From the NCBI RefSeq assembly GCF_002807035.1, contig NZ_NIUC01000002.1:1765267-1829266 (forward strand): 64,000 bases of DNA, read 5' to 3'. Below, piece after piece: positions 37,301 through 45,341 of this stretch. The stretch's first letter is position 1. Every line of letters starts with the position of its first letter. Below the pieces are notes generated by a model. It searched no databases. It was not told the DNA's origin and saw nothing but the letters and a program-made list of their open reading frames with translations. This DNA is from Algoriphagus formosus (GTDB lineage Bacteria > Bacteroidota > Bacteroidia > Cytophagales > Cyclobacteriaceae). The position numbers and the translations under genes were made by a program.

Positions 37301-38039
37301 CCCAAAGAAGTCGATTGAGTAAAAGATTACCCTCCAAGGGAAGGAAAAAGCTGTTTTGCTCGTAAGGGGTTAGGTAGCGAGTTTGAAGATTAAAGGTATT
37401 CACTCCAAAGGGATCGATGAGCTGTACAAGATCCTTGTTTTCGATATCCTGAGATAGAAAGTTTGCCAGTAGGTAAATGATGAAAACTACGATACCTCCT
37501 GAATAGATCGAGCGGATATTTCGAGTAAATACGATCAGTGCGAAAAATAAAGATCCCGCAAGCCAGAGGTTTGGCAAAAGAAGTGTGAGCCAAGGATGGA
37601 GGTAATTGATCAGGGAGTTTGGACCGTATCGCTCAGCTTCTGTTCCAAAAAGAGGACCTAAAATACTGCCCAAATAAACCCCGATGAGTGCGCCGGAAGA
37701 AATGAACATTAGGGTCACAAAGGAACCCCAAAATCTACCCATAAAATATCCGGACTTGGTGATCGGATAGCTAAACAGAAAGGTTCCGGTTTTGTGTTCT
37801 AAATCTCGGTATAGCGGAACACCCATAACGGCAGAAGCAATCAGGATTCCGAAAATTGATATCAGAAGAAGCAGGTTGGCGATAACAATTGGTGCATTGT
37901 GAAAGACTTTTTCGGAAGCAGGAGTATTACCCGAACCAATAAGCAAAGCAGCGACGACCAGCAAGAGGAAGAAGTAAATCCAAGTTGCCGGTCTTCCAAA
38001 ACGATATTTGAGTTCGAAAAGAAAGATATCCTTAAACAT
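34395..38039 (-). CDS. ABC transporter permease fused to M1-family aminopeptidase
   Basis: 1214 residues. Residues 1–580 form two sets of membrane helices of the ABC-2 permease type (DLEHKTGTFLFSYPITKSGY is a typical soluble loop). After residue about 600 comes a periplasmic M1 peptidase: VTAHELAHQWWGHQ (HExxH at about 948–952) and, 18 residues on, the third zinc ligand in ISEALAEFSALI. A GAMEN-like motif is not obvious. The ATPase gene lies 9 nt upstream. The fusion couples export or membrane action to a peptidase facing outside; substrate unknown. A beta-rich tail ends the protein and a terminator follows. Confidence 0.9.
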   Translation of the reverse strand: MFKDIFLFELKYRFGRPATWIYFFLLLVVAALLIGSGNTPASEKVFHNAPIVIANLLLLISIFGILIASAVMGVPLYRDLEHKTGTFLFSYPITKSGYFMGRFWGSFVTLMFISSGALIGVYLGSILGPLFGTEAERYGPNSLINYLHPWLTLLLPNLWLAGSLFFALIVFTRNIRSIYSGGIVVFIIYLLANFLSQDIENKDLVQLIDPFGVNTFNLQTRYLTPYEQNSFFLPLEGNLLLNRLLWVSIGLALFIAAYARFSFNYFFQTSQKKTKEKQEEESNYFLKKLDVITDFSKKYQWNSLKTLTKIEVQNITKDVYFRSILLGGLIFLVLDFWIGITLYSVPNYPSTSFLMEFKTFDYNLFVFIIIVFFTGEALHRDRSTGYSIINDTFPVRDSVIISSKFLGMAFICLILTTVPIFVGILIQTLKGYFNYDLKVYLIDSYLISLPDYLQMVLLVFAVHVVVNNKFAGHAAAIGIWLVMLILRNFADYNFNLFFYSYKPGYTWSDMNGLGHFGTSLFWFNLYWTAWGIFLVLFFSIFFSRGTENTWKSRWQIAKSRLSKPAPRLSFVFLLIALASGGYIFNNVVYKNNYRTSDENTIRSVAYEKQLKKYEGIPQPKFTKINIQADLFPMERKADFLAEVELVNKTDSPIDSIHFNSTSLSDFKVILGGDTLDHRFPLEYEPNKFQIFGKKAEREWYKITALPEPMMPGDTLQFTIVSEAGYSGFPNSGYQREIIYNGTFFSGGVPEIGYNAQAEISSDEDRRKYDLPEKPEDLPPHDDPVGRSTLLFADDADFIQFEAVVSTVPSQIAVAPGYLQREWEENGRRYFHYIQDTPIQAFFTFVSAEYEVLRDEAELPDGQKVDIEIFYDKQHAYNLDRFLQSYKDGLTYFSETYGNFQFRQMRLLEFPRYAGFAQSFPNTVPFSEDFGWVAYFSDPNDFDYVYYVTAHELAHQWWGHQITPNYTRGSNLISEALAEFSALILTERRYGKDNMKRFLKSELDNYLRGRSNESKKENVFINCNRAYQWYYKGSLILYGLRDLIGPEAMDSALYKFNQDFGLRQEPPFPGSSDLYNYLAEATPDSLMYYLDDTWNKITLYDNRAEEVTATKVAEGEYDITLNIRSQKLYADETGRESDAEYEADYIDIGIFAEDDTDENGRTRVNPLYIQKHKIKPGQSTITVRVKGEPAKAGIDPYNKLIDRIPDDNTVTVEIE

Positions 38040-38048
38040 GGCGATAGA

Positions 38049-38936
38049 TTAAATAGTGATCGGATCTACTTTCTTGGAAATGAAGCTAAAATAAACGTCC
38101 TCAAGGTCGGCGGGAGTACTTTCAAAGCCATTGCCCGGGTCTGTGTCACTTTCCACTCTTAAGCTCAATTTCCCTGCAATTAGCTTGGTGGAGATTACTT
38201 GATATTCTTCACGGTAGTGTTCCAATTCCGACTTATCGATCGATTTTTGGTAGATTTTTCCATTCACCTGAGCAAGTCCTTCTTTAGGCGTGCCTTGCAT
38301 GAGTACCTCTCCGGTACAGATGATGGCCATATTGGAACAAAGTGTATTGACATCTTCTACGATGTGAGTTGAAAGAATTACAATTGTATTTTCACCTAAT
38401 TCTGAAAGTAAATTGTAGAATCGATTTCGCTCGGAAGGATCAAGACCTGCTGTTGGTTCATCGACAATAATAAGACTTGGATTTCCTACTAGTGCTTGGG
38501 CAATCCCAAATCGTTGCCTCATTCCACCGGAATAGGTGCCGAGACCTTTCTTTCGATGCTTGTACAAGTTGACTCGGTTTAGTAGTGAAGCAACGAGTTC
38601 CTTTCGCTCTGCCTTATTTCCTACACCCTTCATTTGAGCGATGTGGTCAAGCATCGTCTCTGCATTGATTCTTGGGTATAAACCAAAATCTTGTGGTAGG
38701 TAGCCAAGACGCTCTCTTACGGATTGTTTGTCCTTCAGGACGTCAATTCCATCAAGTGTGACTGTGCCTGAATCGGCTTCCTGTAGGGTTGCAAGTGTAC
38801 GCATCAAGGTGGATTTTCCTGCACCGTTTGGACCAAGGAGACCAAACATTCCTTGTGGTATGGTGAGGGATACATTGTTCAGAGCCTGAACCCCATTGGG
38901 GTAAGTTTTAGAGAGATTCTTGATCGATAGTTCCAT
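38049..38936 (-). CDS. ABC transporter ATP-binding protein
   Basis: 295 residues. Walker A GLLGPNGAGKST (about 34–45), Q-loop YLPQDFGLYP, signature YSGGMRQRFGIAQAL, Walker B SLIIVDEPTAGLDP and H-loop LSTHIVED are complete. The pattern is that of the CcmA/NatA type that energises ABC-2 exporters. Nine nt before the permease/M1 fusion gene, so the two form one transporter. The 196-nt gap upstream is shared with the divergent VOC lipoprotein gene and should hold both promoters; none was recognised confidently. Confidence 0.95.
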   Translation of the reverse strand: MELSIKNLSKTYPNGVQALNNVSLTIPQGMFGLLGPNGAGKSTLMRTLATLQEADSGTVTLDGIDVLKDKQSVRERLGYLPQDFGLYPRINAETMLDHIAQMKGVGNKAERKELVASLLNRVNLYKHRKKGLGTYSGGMRQRFGIAQALVGNPSLIIVDEPTAGLDPSERNRFYNLLSELGENTIVILSTHIVEDVNTLCSNMAIICTGEVLMQGTPKEGLAQVNGKIYQKSIDKSELEHYREEYQVISTKLIAGKLSLRVESDTDPGNGFESTPADLEDVYFSFISKKVDPITI

Positions 38937-39132
38937 GGATTATTCTGTTAAGTTAAAAGTTATGATGGCATGAAGATTTGTTTTAATGTCTTTTCAATAT
39001 AAAGAATTGATTTTTAAGTATTTTTAAAAATACTATTTTGTGGCCTTTGGGTTTTAGATGCGGATTTTAGGAGAATGGATGCATTGGTTTTCAGATTATT
39101 TTTTAACTAGAAGGACTGAAAAGAAAAAAACC

Positions 39133-40368
39133 ATGATTAATTACAAATTCAGGCCACTTTTCTACTTTCTGATTCTAGGTCTAATCCTTTTTTCCTGTCA
39201 AAGCAGGTCATTTGAAAAGGAAGCTGGTCAGGTCGAATCATTTGCAGAAATGGTTGCTGCGGGTGTAAAGCCCATTGCTCTTAGTCCACCTATGAATTCG
39301 GCGGAAATGGACCTTTTTATCCCTGTGATGGAGCGGCTGGCTGAAAAATACCAAGTGCAGTATTATCGGGAATCAGCGCTTATTCAAACGGACCTTTTCC
39401 CTGTAGCAGCAAGCGAAGGGAAAGAGGTACTGATCATCTATCAGAACCCAATTTTCTTCCAATCCTACCAAAATCTGAAAAGTGATTTGGAATCAAACTC
39501 TGTGGAAGACAAGGAGGATTTGAGTAGACGTTTCGGAAGATTGCTCGGATACCCTGTCTGGAAAATCAATGAACTTTTGGAAGCAAATTCCACCTTTCGG
39601 GATTTGGAGGATTTCGGTATTCAAGGGCAGGAATTAAGTTTTTACTATCGGGATTTAGACCGGGCAAAGTCATTTTATCAAAATAAACTGGGATTGAATT
39701 TGATTGATGAGAATGAGGACTCGGCCACTTTTCAGATAGCAGGAGATTCAAGGCTAGTGTTGAAAAGCGTGTCTGGTTCGGCTTACTCTGGTCAGGAAAA
39801 TAAATCCGTAGCTTTGGCACTTTTGACTGATAATTTGGAAGCCTGGTATGCACATGTGCAGGAAGAAAAAATACCTATCAAATATACACTCAAGCAAAAT
39901 CCGGAAGGTGCGCATGATGGATTTGTTGCCATAGACCCGGAAGGCTATTTATTGGAGTTTGAAATGTTTCGGCAGCATCCCGAGAATGAAGTATTGATGC
40001 CGGAATTACAGCGCTTGGAACCGAAAGCTACTAGCCTGGGGGAAGAATTGAATTTTTATGCAACCGTTACTTGGCTGTATTATGAAGATATGCTTCCTAT
40101 GGAGAACTTTATGATGGAAAATCTGGGCTTGAAATTATATGCAGATCAAGGATGGGCGAAGATTTATCGGGTTTCGGAAAATAGCTATTTGGGATTGGTG
40201 GATGAAAAGCGAGGGATGAATTCCTTTTCCGAGGAGAAGTTGGTGGAGGTAAAATTCGACTTGCAGGATCCGCAGGGTTGGGAAGAATACTTGAAAAACA
40301 CCTTGGCCGACTCAGTTAGAGCGGACCGGACATTCCGGGATTTGGGCTCTTATATCTTTCGTTTTTAA
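39133..40368 (+). CDS. VOC/glyoxalase-fold lipoprotein with two domains
   Basis: 411 residues from the ATG at 39133, which exposes a signal with lipobox LFSC followed by QSRS; an upstream ATG at 39058 would bury it. Residues about 175–290 form a vicinal oxygen chelate domain (LSFYYRDLDRAKSFYQNKLG … DPEGYLLEFEMF). A second, more divergent one lies at about 300–411 (LNFYATVTWLYYEDMLPMEN). The usual metal Glu/His set is only partly visible, so it may bind rather than convert a ligand. First of three plus-strand genes with gaps of 12 and 26 nt. Confidence 0.75.
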   Translation: MINYKFRPLFYFLILGLILFSCQSRSFEKEAGQVESFAEMVAAGVKPIALSPPMNSAEMDLFIPVMERLAEKYQVQYYRESALIQTDLFPVAASEGKEVLIIYQNPIFFQSYQNLKSDLESNSVEDKEDLSRRFGRLLGYPVWKINELLEANSTFRDLEDFGIQGQELSFYYRDLDRAKSFYQNKLGLNLIDENEDSATFQIAGDSRLVLKSVSGSAYSGQENKSVALALLTDNLEAWYAHVQEEKIPIKYTLKQNPEGAHDGFVAIDPEGYLLEFEMFRQHPENEVLMPELQRLEPKATSLGEELNFYATVTWLYYEDMLPMENFMMENLGLKLYADQGWAKIYRVSENSYLGLVDEKRGMNSFSEEKLVEVKFDLQDPQGWEEYLKNTLADSVRADRTFRDLGSYIFRF

Positions 40369-40380
40369 TTAGGCAACAAT

Positions 40381-42063
40381 ATGATAAAAATCATTTTCAC
40401 AGTTCTATTTAGTTTATGTTTGAGCCTTGCACAGGCTACCGAGCTAGCCCAAATGATCCAAACGTACCAAGCTGATCGAGGAGCTTTGGCGCGGTTTTAT
40501 GCCAATCCCTTATCGGAAGAGTATTTTGATCGAATGCAAGAACTCAATCAGGAGTATTTGAGTGAATTGCAAGGCTTAGATTATGAATCTTTTTCAGAGG
40601 ATGGGAAAATTGATTACGTCCTTTTTCGAAATTATCTCGAGAAAGAATTGGCAGAACTGAAGCTTGATCGAAGAGCCTATGATGAAGTCAAATCCGTAGT
40701 TGATTTTGGAGCTTCCCTTCACCAATTTGTAACTGATCGACGTAGAGCTAAGCAGCCGAATCCCAAGGCTTTGGCTGCAAACTGGAATCAGGTTGCCAAT
40801 GAGGTAGATGCCCAATTGAAACTTTTGGCCAGTACCCCCAAATACAATTCTTGGCAAAAAGCAGATCTAGCCGCTTCTGCGGTTGAGCGTCTGGCTCGTT
40901 CCGTGGGAGAGGCTTATGAATTTTATTTTGACTTTGATCCCGAATTCACCTGGTGGATGCCTGAGCCTTGGGGAAAATTAGACAAGAGCCTGAAAACTTA
41001 TGCATCTGCTTTGCGAGAGCATTTTACCAACTCTGTCAAAGATGATGGAAGTGGCATCATCGGCAAACCTATCGGAAGGGAGGCCTTGCTCAATCAATTA
41101 GCTTTCGAAATGATTGCCTACTCCCCGGAAGAGCTGATCGCCGAAGCAGAGAAGCAATTTGCATGGTGTGAAAAGGAGATGCTCAAAGCCTCCAATGAAC
41201 TAGGTTTTGGGGATGATTGGAAGGCAGCCTTGGAGATGGTCAAAGAAACTTATTTGCCTGCAGGAGCATGGCCGGAGGAAGTTGTGAGATTGGCAGAGGA
41301 GGCTACTTCAATCATGGAAGAAAATGACTGGATCACGGTGCCCGAACTGGCGAAGGAAACTTGGCGAACCAGCATGATTTCGGCAGAGCGACAGCGTGTG
41401 AGTCCTTTCTTTTTGGGTGGAGAGGTGATTCAGATCGCCTATCCAACTTCAGAAATGAGCCATGAAGAGAAGATGATGTCCATGCGAGGGAATAACCCTC
41501 ATTTTTCTCGAGCCACTGTACAGCACGAATTGATTCCCGGTCATCACTTGCAGCAATTTATGAATCAGCGCTACATGACCCACAGACGCTTATTCCGTAC
41601 GCCATTTTGGACCGAGGGCTGGGCTTTATATTGGGAGTTTGTGCTTTGGGATAGGGACTTTCCGAGAGATGCTAAGGATAAAGTGGGTATGCTGTTTTGG
41701 AGAATGCATCGCTGTGCACGGATCATTTTTTCTCTAAATTATCACTTAGGGAAAATGACGCCGCAAGAGTGTATTGATCTCCTGGTGGATCGGGTTGGGC
41801 ATGAGTATGCCAATGCTGAGGCAGAAGTACGAAGGTCTTTTGAGGGACGATATGGTCCGCTTTATCAGATAGCTTATATGATTGGAGCTTTGGAGTTTTA
41901 TTCCTTGCGGGAAGAAATGGTTGATTCTGGTAAAATGGAGGAGAAGGCCTTTCATGATCTGATTATGCAGCAAAACACCATGCCGGTGGAGATCTTGAGG
42001 GCAAAAGTTACTGGTCAAAGTTTGGATAAAAATCACCGTGCAAGCTGGCGCTTCTTGGATTAA
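40381..42063 (+). CDS. DUF885 family predicted metallopeptidase
   Basis: 560 residues with signal peptide (MIKIIFTVLFSLCLSLAQA). The active-site pattern of the family is clear: VQHELIPGHHLQQF (H-E-x4-G-H-H) at about 381–394, and WTEGWALYWE 20-odd residues later. DUF885 proteins are secreted or periplasmic enzymes with an M32-like gluzincin fold and are poorly characterised. The operon position, between a VOC lipoprotein and an M20D amidohydrolase, suggests extracytoplasmic peptide or acyl-amino-acid use. Confidence 0.9.
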   Translation: MIKIIFTVLFSLCLSLAQATELAQMIQTYQADRGALARFYANPLSEEYFDRMQELNQEYLSELQGLDYESFSEDGKIDYVLFRNYLEKELAELKLDRRAYDEVKSVVDFGASLHQFVTDRRRAKQPNPKALAANWNQVANEVDAQLKLLASTPKYNSWQKADLAASAVERLARSVGEAYEFYFDFDPEFTWWMPEPWGKLDKSLKTYASALREHFTNSVKDDGSGIIGKPIGREALLNQLAFEMIAYSPEELIAEAEKQFAWCEKEMLKASNELGFGDDWKAALEMVKETYLPAGAWPEEVVRLAEEATSIMEENDWITVPELAKETWRTSMISAERQRVSPFFLGGEVIQIAYPTSEMSHEEKMMSMRGNNPHFSRATVQHELIPGHHLQQFMNQRYMTHRRLFRTPFWTEGWALYWEFVLWDRDFPRDAKDKVGMLFWRMHRCARIIFSLNYHLGKMTPQECIDLLVDRVGHEYANAEAEVRRSFEGRYGPLYQIAYMIGALEFYSLREEMVDSGKMEEKAFHDLIMQQNTMPVEILRAKVTGQSLDKNHRASWRFLD

Positions 42064-42089
42064 TCCTGATATTGAAAAAAATTAGAAAG

Positions 42090-43373
42090 ATGAAAAAATT
42101 ACTAATTCTCCTATGCTTTGTGGGAAGCATAGCCTACGGGCAGTCTCCTCTGCGAAGCCAAATCGATCAAAAAGCAACAGAAATCGAATCGAAGGTCATT
42201 GAGTGGCGTCGCGATTTTCATAAATATCCAGAGCTTGGAAATCAAGAATTCCGAACCGCTAAAATTGTAGCCGAGCATCTTCGGTCTTTGGGAATGGAAG
42301 TGACTGAAGAAGTCGCGGTGACAGGAGTGGTTGGTGTCTTAAGAGGTGGAAAGCCGGGACCTATGGTTGCGCTACGAGCAGATATGGATGCGCTTCCGGT
42401 GACTGAGCGAAATGATCTGCCCTTTAAATCTGTAAATACGGCAGTCTACAATGGACAGGAAACCGGTGTAATGCATGCTTGTGGCCACGACTCGCATGTT
42501 GCGATTTTGATGGGCGTAGCTGAGATTATGGCTAGCATGAAGGATCAGTTGAAAGGTTCGGTGAAGTTTATTTTCCAACCTGCCGAAGAGGGTGTATATG
42601 ACGTGGACATTGCGGGTGCGGAATTGATGGTGAAAGAAGGAGTCATGGAAGATGTGGATGCCATATTTGGATTGCATATCTGGGCACAGATCGAAGCAGG
42701 TAAAATCGGCTATCGATCTGGGCCTTTTATGGCCGCTGTAGATAATCTGGAAGTGACTATTACAGGTACTCAGGCGCATGGAGCCGCTCCTTGGTCCAGT
42801 GTGGATCCGATTGTTACCTCGGCGCAGGCCATCATGGGTTTGCAGACCATCCTTTCCCGAAATGTCAATATTACTGAAAACCCGGCTGTTGTTACAGTAG
42901 GGGCGATTCACGGCGGTATTCGGCATAATATCATTCCCGAAAAAGTGGAAATGATCGGAACCATCCGAACTTTTGGCGATGAGCAACAGGCTTTGGTTCA
43001 TAAGCGTATCACCGAGATCATCACCAATATTGCGGAAAGCGCAGGAGCAAAAGCAGATGTCAACATCGGGAAACTCTATCCATCAACCGTCAATCCACCT
43101 GAGCTAACCGCCCAAATGCTACCTACTATGGATGCGGTGGCTGGAACGGGAAATGTCATCGCCATGCCACCTGTCACCGGAGCTGAGGATTTTAGTTTCT
43201 TTCAAAGGGAAAAGCCTGGTTTCTTTATTTTCTTGGGCGGAATGAAAAAAGGAGGCGATCCATTGACGACCCCTTCGCATCATACACCGGATTTCTTCAT
43301 CGAAGAAAGTGGATTCAAGCTGGGGGTTAGGGCCTTGAGCTACTTTGCCGTGGATTATATGGAAAAGAATTAA
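42090..43373 (+). CDS. M20D family amidohydrolase
   Basis: 427 residues from the ATG at 42090; an upstream TTG start adds six residues but weakens the signal (MKKLLILLCFVGSIAYGQ). Metal ligands are visible in MHACGHDSHVAILMG, FQPAEEG, IFGLHIWAQIEAG and GAEDFSFFQ, the standard set of hippurate/IAA-amino-acid hydrolases. It is a secreted aminoacylase-type enzyme; the substrate is unknown. Third gene of the 39.1–43.4 kb unit. The 199-nt gap after it has no gene. Confidence 0.93.
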   Translation: MKKLLILLCFVGSIAYGQSPLRSQIDQKATEIESKVIEWRRDFHKYPELGNQEFRTAKIVAEHLRSLGMEVTEEVAVTGVVGVLRGGKPGPMVALRADMDALPVTERNDLPFKSVNTAVYNGQETGVMHACGHDSHVAILMGVAEIMASMKDQLKGSVKFIFQPAEEGVYDVDIAGAELMVKEGVMEDVDAIFGLHIWAQIEAGKIGYRSGPFMAAVDNLEVTITGTQAHGAAPWSSVDPIVTSAQAIMGLQTILSRNVNITENPAVVTVGAIHGGIRHNIIPEKVEMIGTIRTFGDEQQALVHKRITEIITNIAESAGAKADVNIGKLYPSTVNPPELTAQMLPTMDAVAGTGNVIAMPPVTGAEDFSFFQREKPGFFIFLGGMKKGGDPLTTPSHHTPDFFIEESGFKLGVRALSYFAVDYMEKN

Positions 43374-43572
43374 TTGGTCTGAAAAGCTCCTTCCAATCAA
43401 TTCGATTTAGAGAGAAAATTGGGGGCTGTTTTTGAATGACTGGGGAAATATTTCCACAAAAAGTTGGGTAGAATTCGCTACACACATCATAGATATTCAG
43501 TCCTAGGGGATTTGTCTTGCAAAGGCATAGAATTGGCTTTCCAATACTTGAATTTTAAGAAAGATATCGAGG

Positions 43573-43914
43573 ATGAATGTGCTGATAGTAGATGATGAAG
43601 TTGACTTGTGTAAATTACTTTCTTTACAACTCAAATCTTTGGGGCTAGACAGTGAATACGTCAATAGTATTTCAGAGGCGAAAGAAAAATATAGACCAGG
43701 GAAATTTGATCTGATTTTCTTGGACCTGAACTTGAAAGATGGAAGTGGTTTTGAGATGTTAAATTACTTAAAACAATTCAAATCCACGCCTAGAGTAATT
43801 GTGATCAGTGCCTATGATGCTGAGCGAAGTCAGGTATTGAAGGAAGGGGCAGATTATTTTTTGCCCAAACCGTTTAGCAAGAAAAATATAGCAGAGATCA
43901 TTGACTCTTTTTAA
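43573..43914 (+). CDS. Single-domain response regulator (receiver only)
   Basis: 113 residues forming one CheY-like receiver: the acidic pair in LIVDDEVDLC, the phospho-acceptor Asp in LIFLDLNLKDGSG (about 52), Ser/Thr switch in VVISAYD-type VIVISAYDAE and the Lys in FLPKPFSKKN. There is no output domain, so it may shuttle phosphate to another protein. It opens a five-gene cluster of two-component proteins, 23 nt before the NtrC-type regulator. Confidence 0.9.
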   Translation: MNVLIVDDEVDLCKLLSLQLKSLGLDSEYVNSISEAKEKYRPGKFDLIFLDLNLKDGSGFEMLNYLKQFKSTPRVIVISAYDAERSQVLKEGADYFLPKPFSKKNIAEIIDSF

Positions 43915-43937
43915 ATTAAACTACTGTTTATAATCCG

Positions 43938-45317
43938 ATGAACCAAAATATCCTTGTAATCGACGATGATCAGGATTTGTGTAAAGTCCTTTTTAATTTT
44001 TTGAAGAAATCAAACTACGGGGTTTCTGTGGCTTATGATGCTGAGTCAGGCCTTGACATTCTTCGCAAAGAAAAATTTGACTTGGTGCTTTGTGATTACA
44101 GGCTCCCCGATATGACTGGTGTGGAGGCGCTTCAGCGGATAAAGGTATTGAGCCCTGAATCTGCGGTTATCATTATCACCGGTTACAGCGATGTGCAAAC
44201 AGCAGTTAAGACATTTCGATACGGAGCGAATGACTACGTCACCAAGCCCTTGTATCCGGATGAACTGCTGGTCACTGTCAAGGAAACCATTTCCAAAAAC
44301 CAAGACAAGCTTCAGGTCAGATCAGGAAAATCGGTCCCTGAGAAGACATCTGAAGGTTCCAAAAACTCAGCATTTATCCAAGGCACGAGCAAGGCCTCCC
44401 AAACTGTCCAGGAACATGTTAATCTCATTGGTCCGACCGATATGTCCGTATTGATAATCGGTGAAACTGGTACAGGAAAAGAATTTATTGCAAACTCCAT
44501 TCATCAAAAAAGTGAACGTGCGGATAAACCCTTCATAGCAATCGACTGCGGTGCATTACCCAAGGAGTTGGCGGGCTCTGAATTGTTTGGTCACATGAAA
44601 GGGTCTTTTACAGGAGCCATTGCTGATAAGCCGGGGAGCTTTGAGATGGCTAAAGGGGGCACCATATTTTTGGATGAAATAGGAAACCTTAGCTACGAAA
44701 ATCAAGTCAAGCTGCTTCGAGTCATTCAAGAGCGAAAAATCAAAAGAATTGGAGGACAAAAGGATATTCCAATTGATGTAAGAATCATCGCGGCAACCAA
44801 TGAAAACCTGACGGAAGCTATCCAAAATGGAGATTTTAGAGAAGATTTATATCATAGAATAAATGAATTTAAAATTACTCTTCTCCCTTTGAGAGACAGG
44901 AAAAATGATATCATGACTTTTGCTGAACACTTTCTAAACTTAGCAAATCAGTCACTGAAAAAATCAGTCAAAGGCTTTTCTGAAGAAGTAGTCAGACACT
45001 TTTTGGACTATCAGTGGCATGGAAACCTAAGAGAATTGAATAATGTGGTCAAACGCTCTGTATTGTTGACTCAGGGAGATCAAGTTGAAGCGAAGTCTCT
45101 CCCGGATGAGATCACAAAACCCAAATTGGTGAACAAAACAAATTCTAATGACGACGGGCTTTCTTTAAAAGCTGCATCCGAAGAAGCAGAAAAAGAAGCC
45201 ATTATTAATGCCTTGGAAGCGAGCAGATATAATAAATCCAAAGCCGCTGAGCTCTTGGAAATAGATCGAAAAACACTCTACAATAAATTGAAGCAATACA
45301 ATATCAAAGACTATTGA
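43938..45317 (+). CDS. Sigma-54-dependent NtrC-type response regulator
   Basis: 459 residues. Receiver at 1–125 (acceptor Asp in VLCDYRLPDMTG), AAA+ sigma-54 activator domain at about 140–380 with Walker A IGETGTGKEFIA, Walker B IFLDEIGNLS and the sigma-54 contact loop GSFTGA (about 222). This is a natural variant of GAFTGA. A Fis-type HTH ends the protein (SRYNKSKAAELLEIDRKTLYNKL). It requires RpoN, encoded outside the window. It is the only evident DNA-binding output of the cluster. Confidence 0.95.
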   Translation: MNQNILVIDDDQDLCKVLFNFLKKSNYGVSVAYDAESGLDILRKEKFDLVLCDYRLPDMTGVEALQRIKVLSPESAVIIITGYSDVQTAVKTFRYGANDYVTKPLYPDELLVTVKETISKNQDKLQVRSGKSVPEKTSEGSKNSAFIQGTSKASQTVQEHVNLIGPTDMSVLIIGETGTGKEFIANSIHQKSERADKPFIAIDCGALPKELAGSELFGHMKGSFTGAIADKPGSFEMAKGGTIFLDEIGNLSYENQVKLLRVIQERKIKRIGGQKDIPIDVRIIAATNENLTEAIQNGDFREDLYHRINEFKITLLPLRDRKNDIMTFAEHFLNLANQSLKKSVKGFSEEVVRHFLDYQWHGNLRELNNVVKRSVLLTQGDQVEAKSLPDEITKPKLVNKTNSNDDGLSLKAASEEAEKEAIINALEASRYNKSKAAELLEIDRKTLYNKLKQYNIKDY

Positions 45318-45341
45318 TTTGTTTCTTCATCCCCTTTTCTA

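Noticed and set aside
43531..43558. Possible sigma-54 promoter (TTGGCT…CTTGA) before the first response regulator
   Set aside because: The spacing between the GG and GC elements is wrong.
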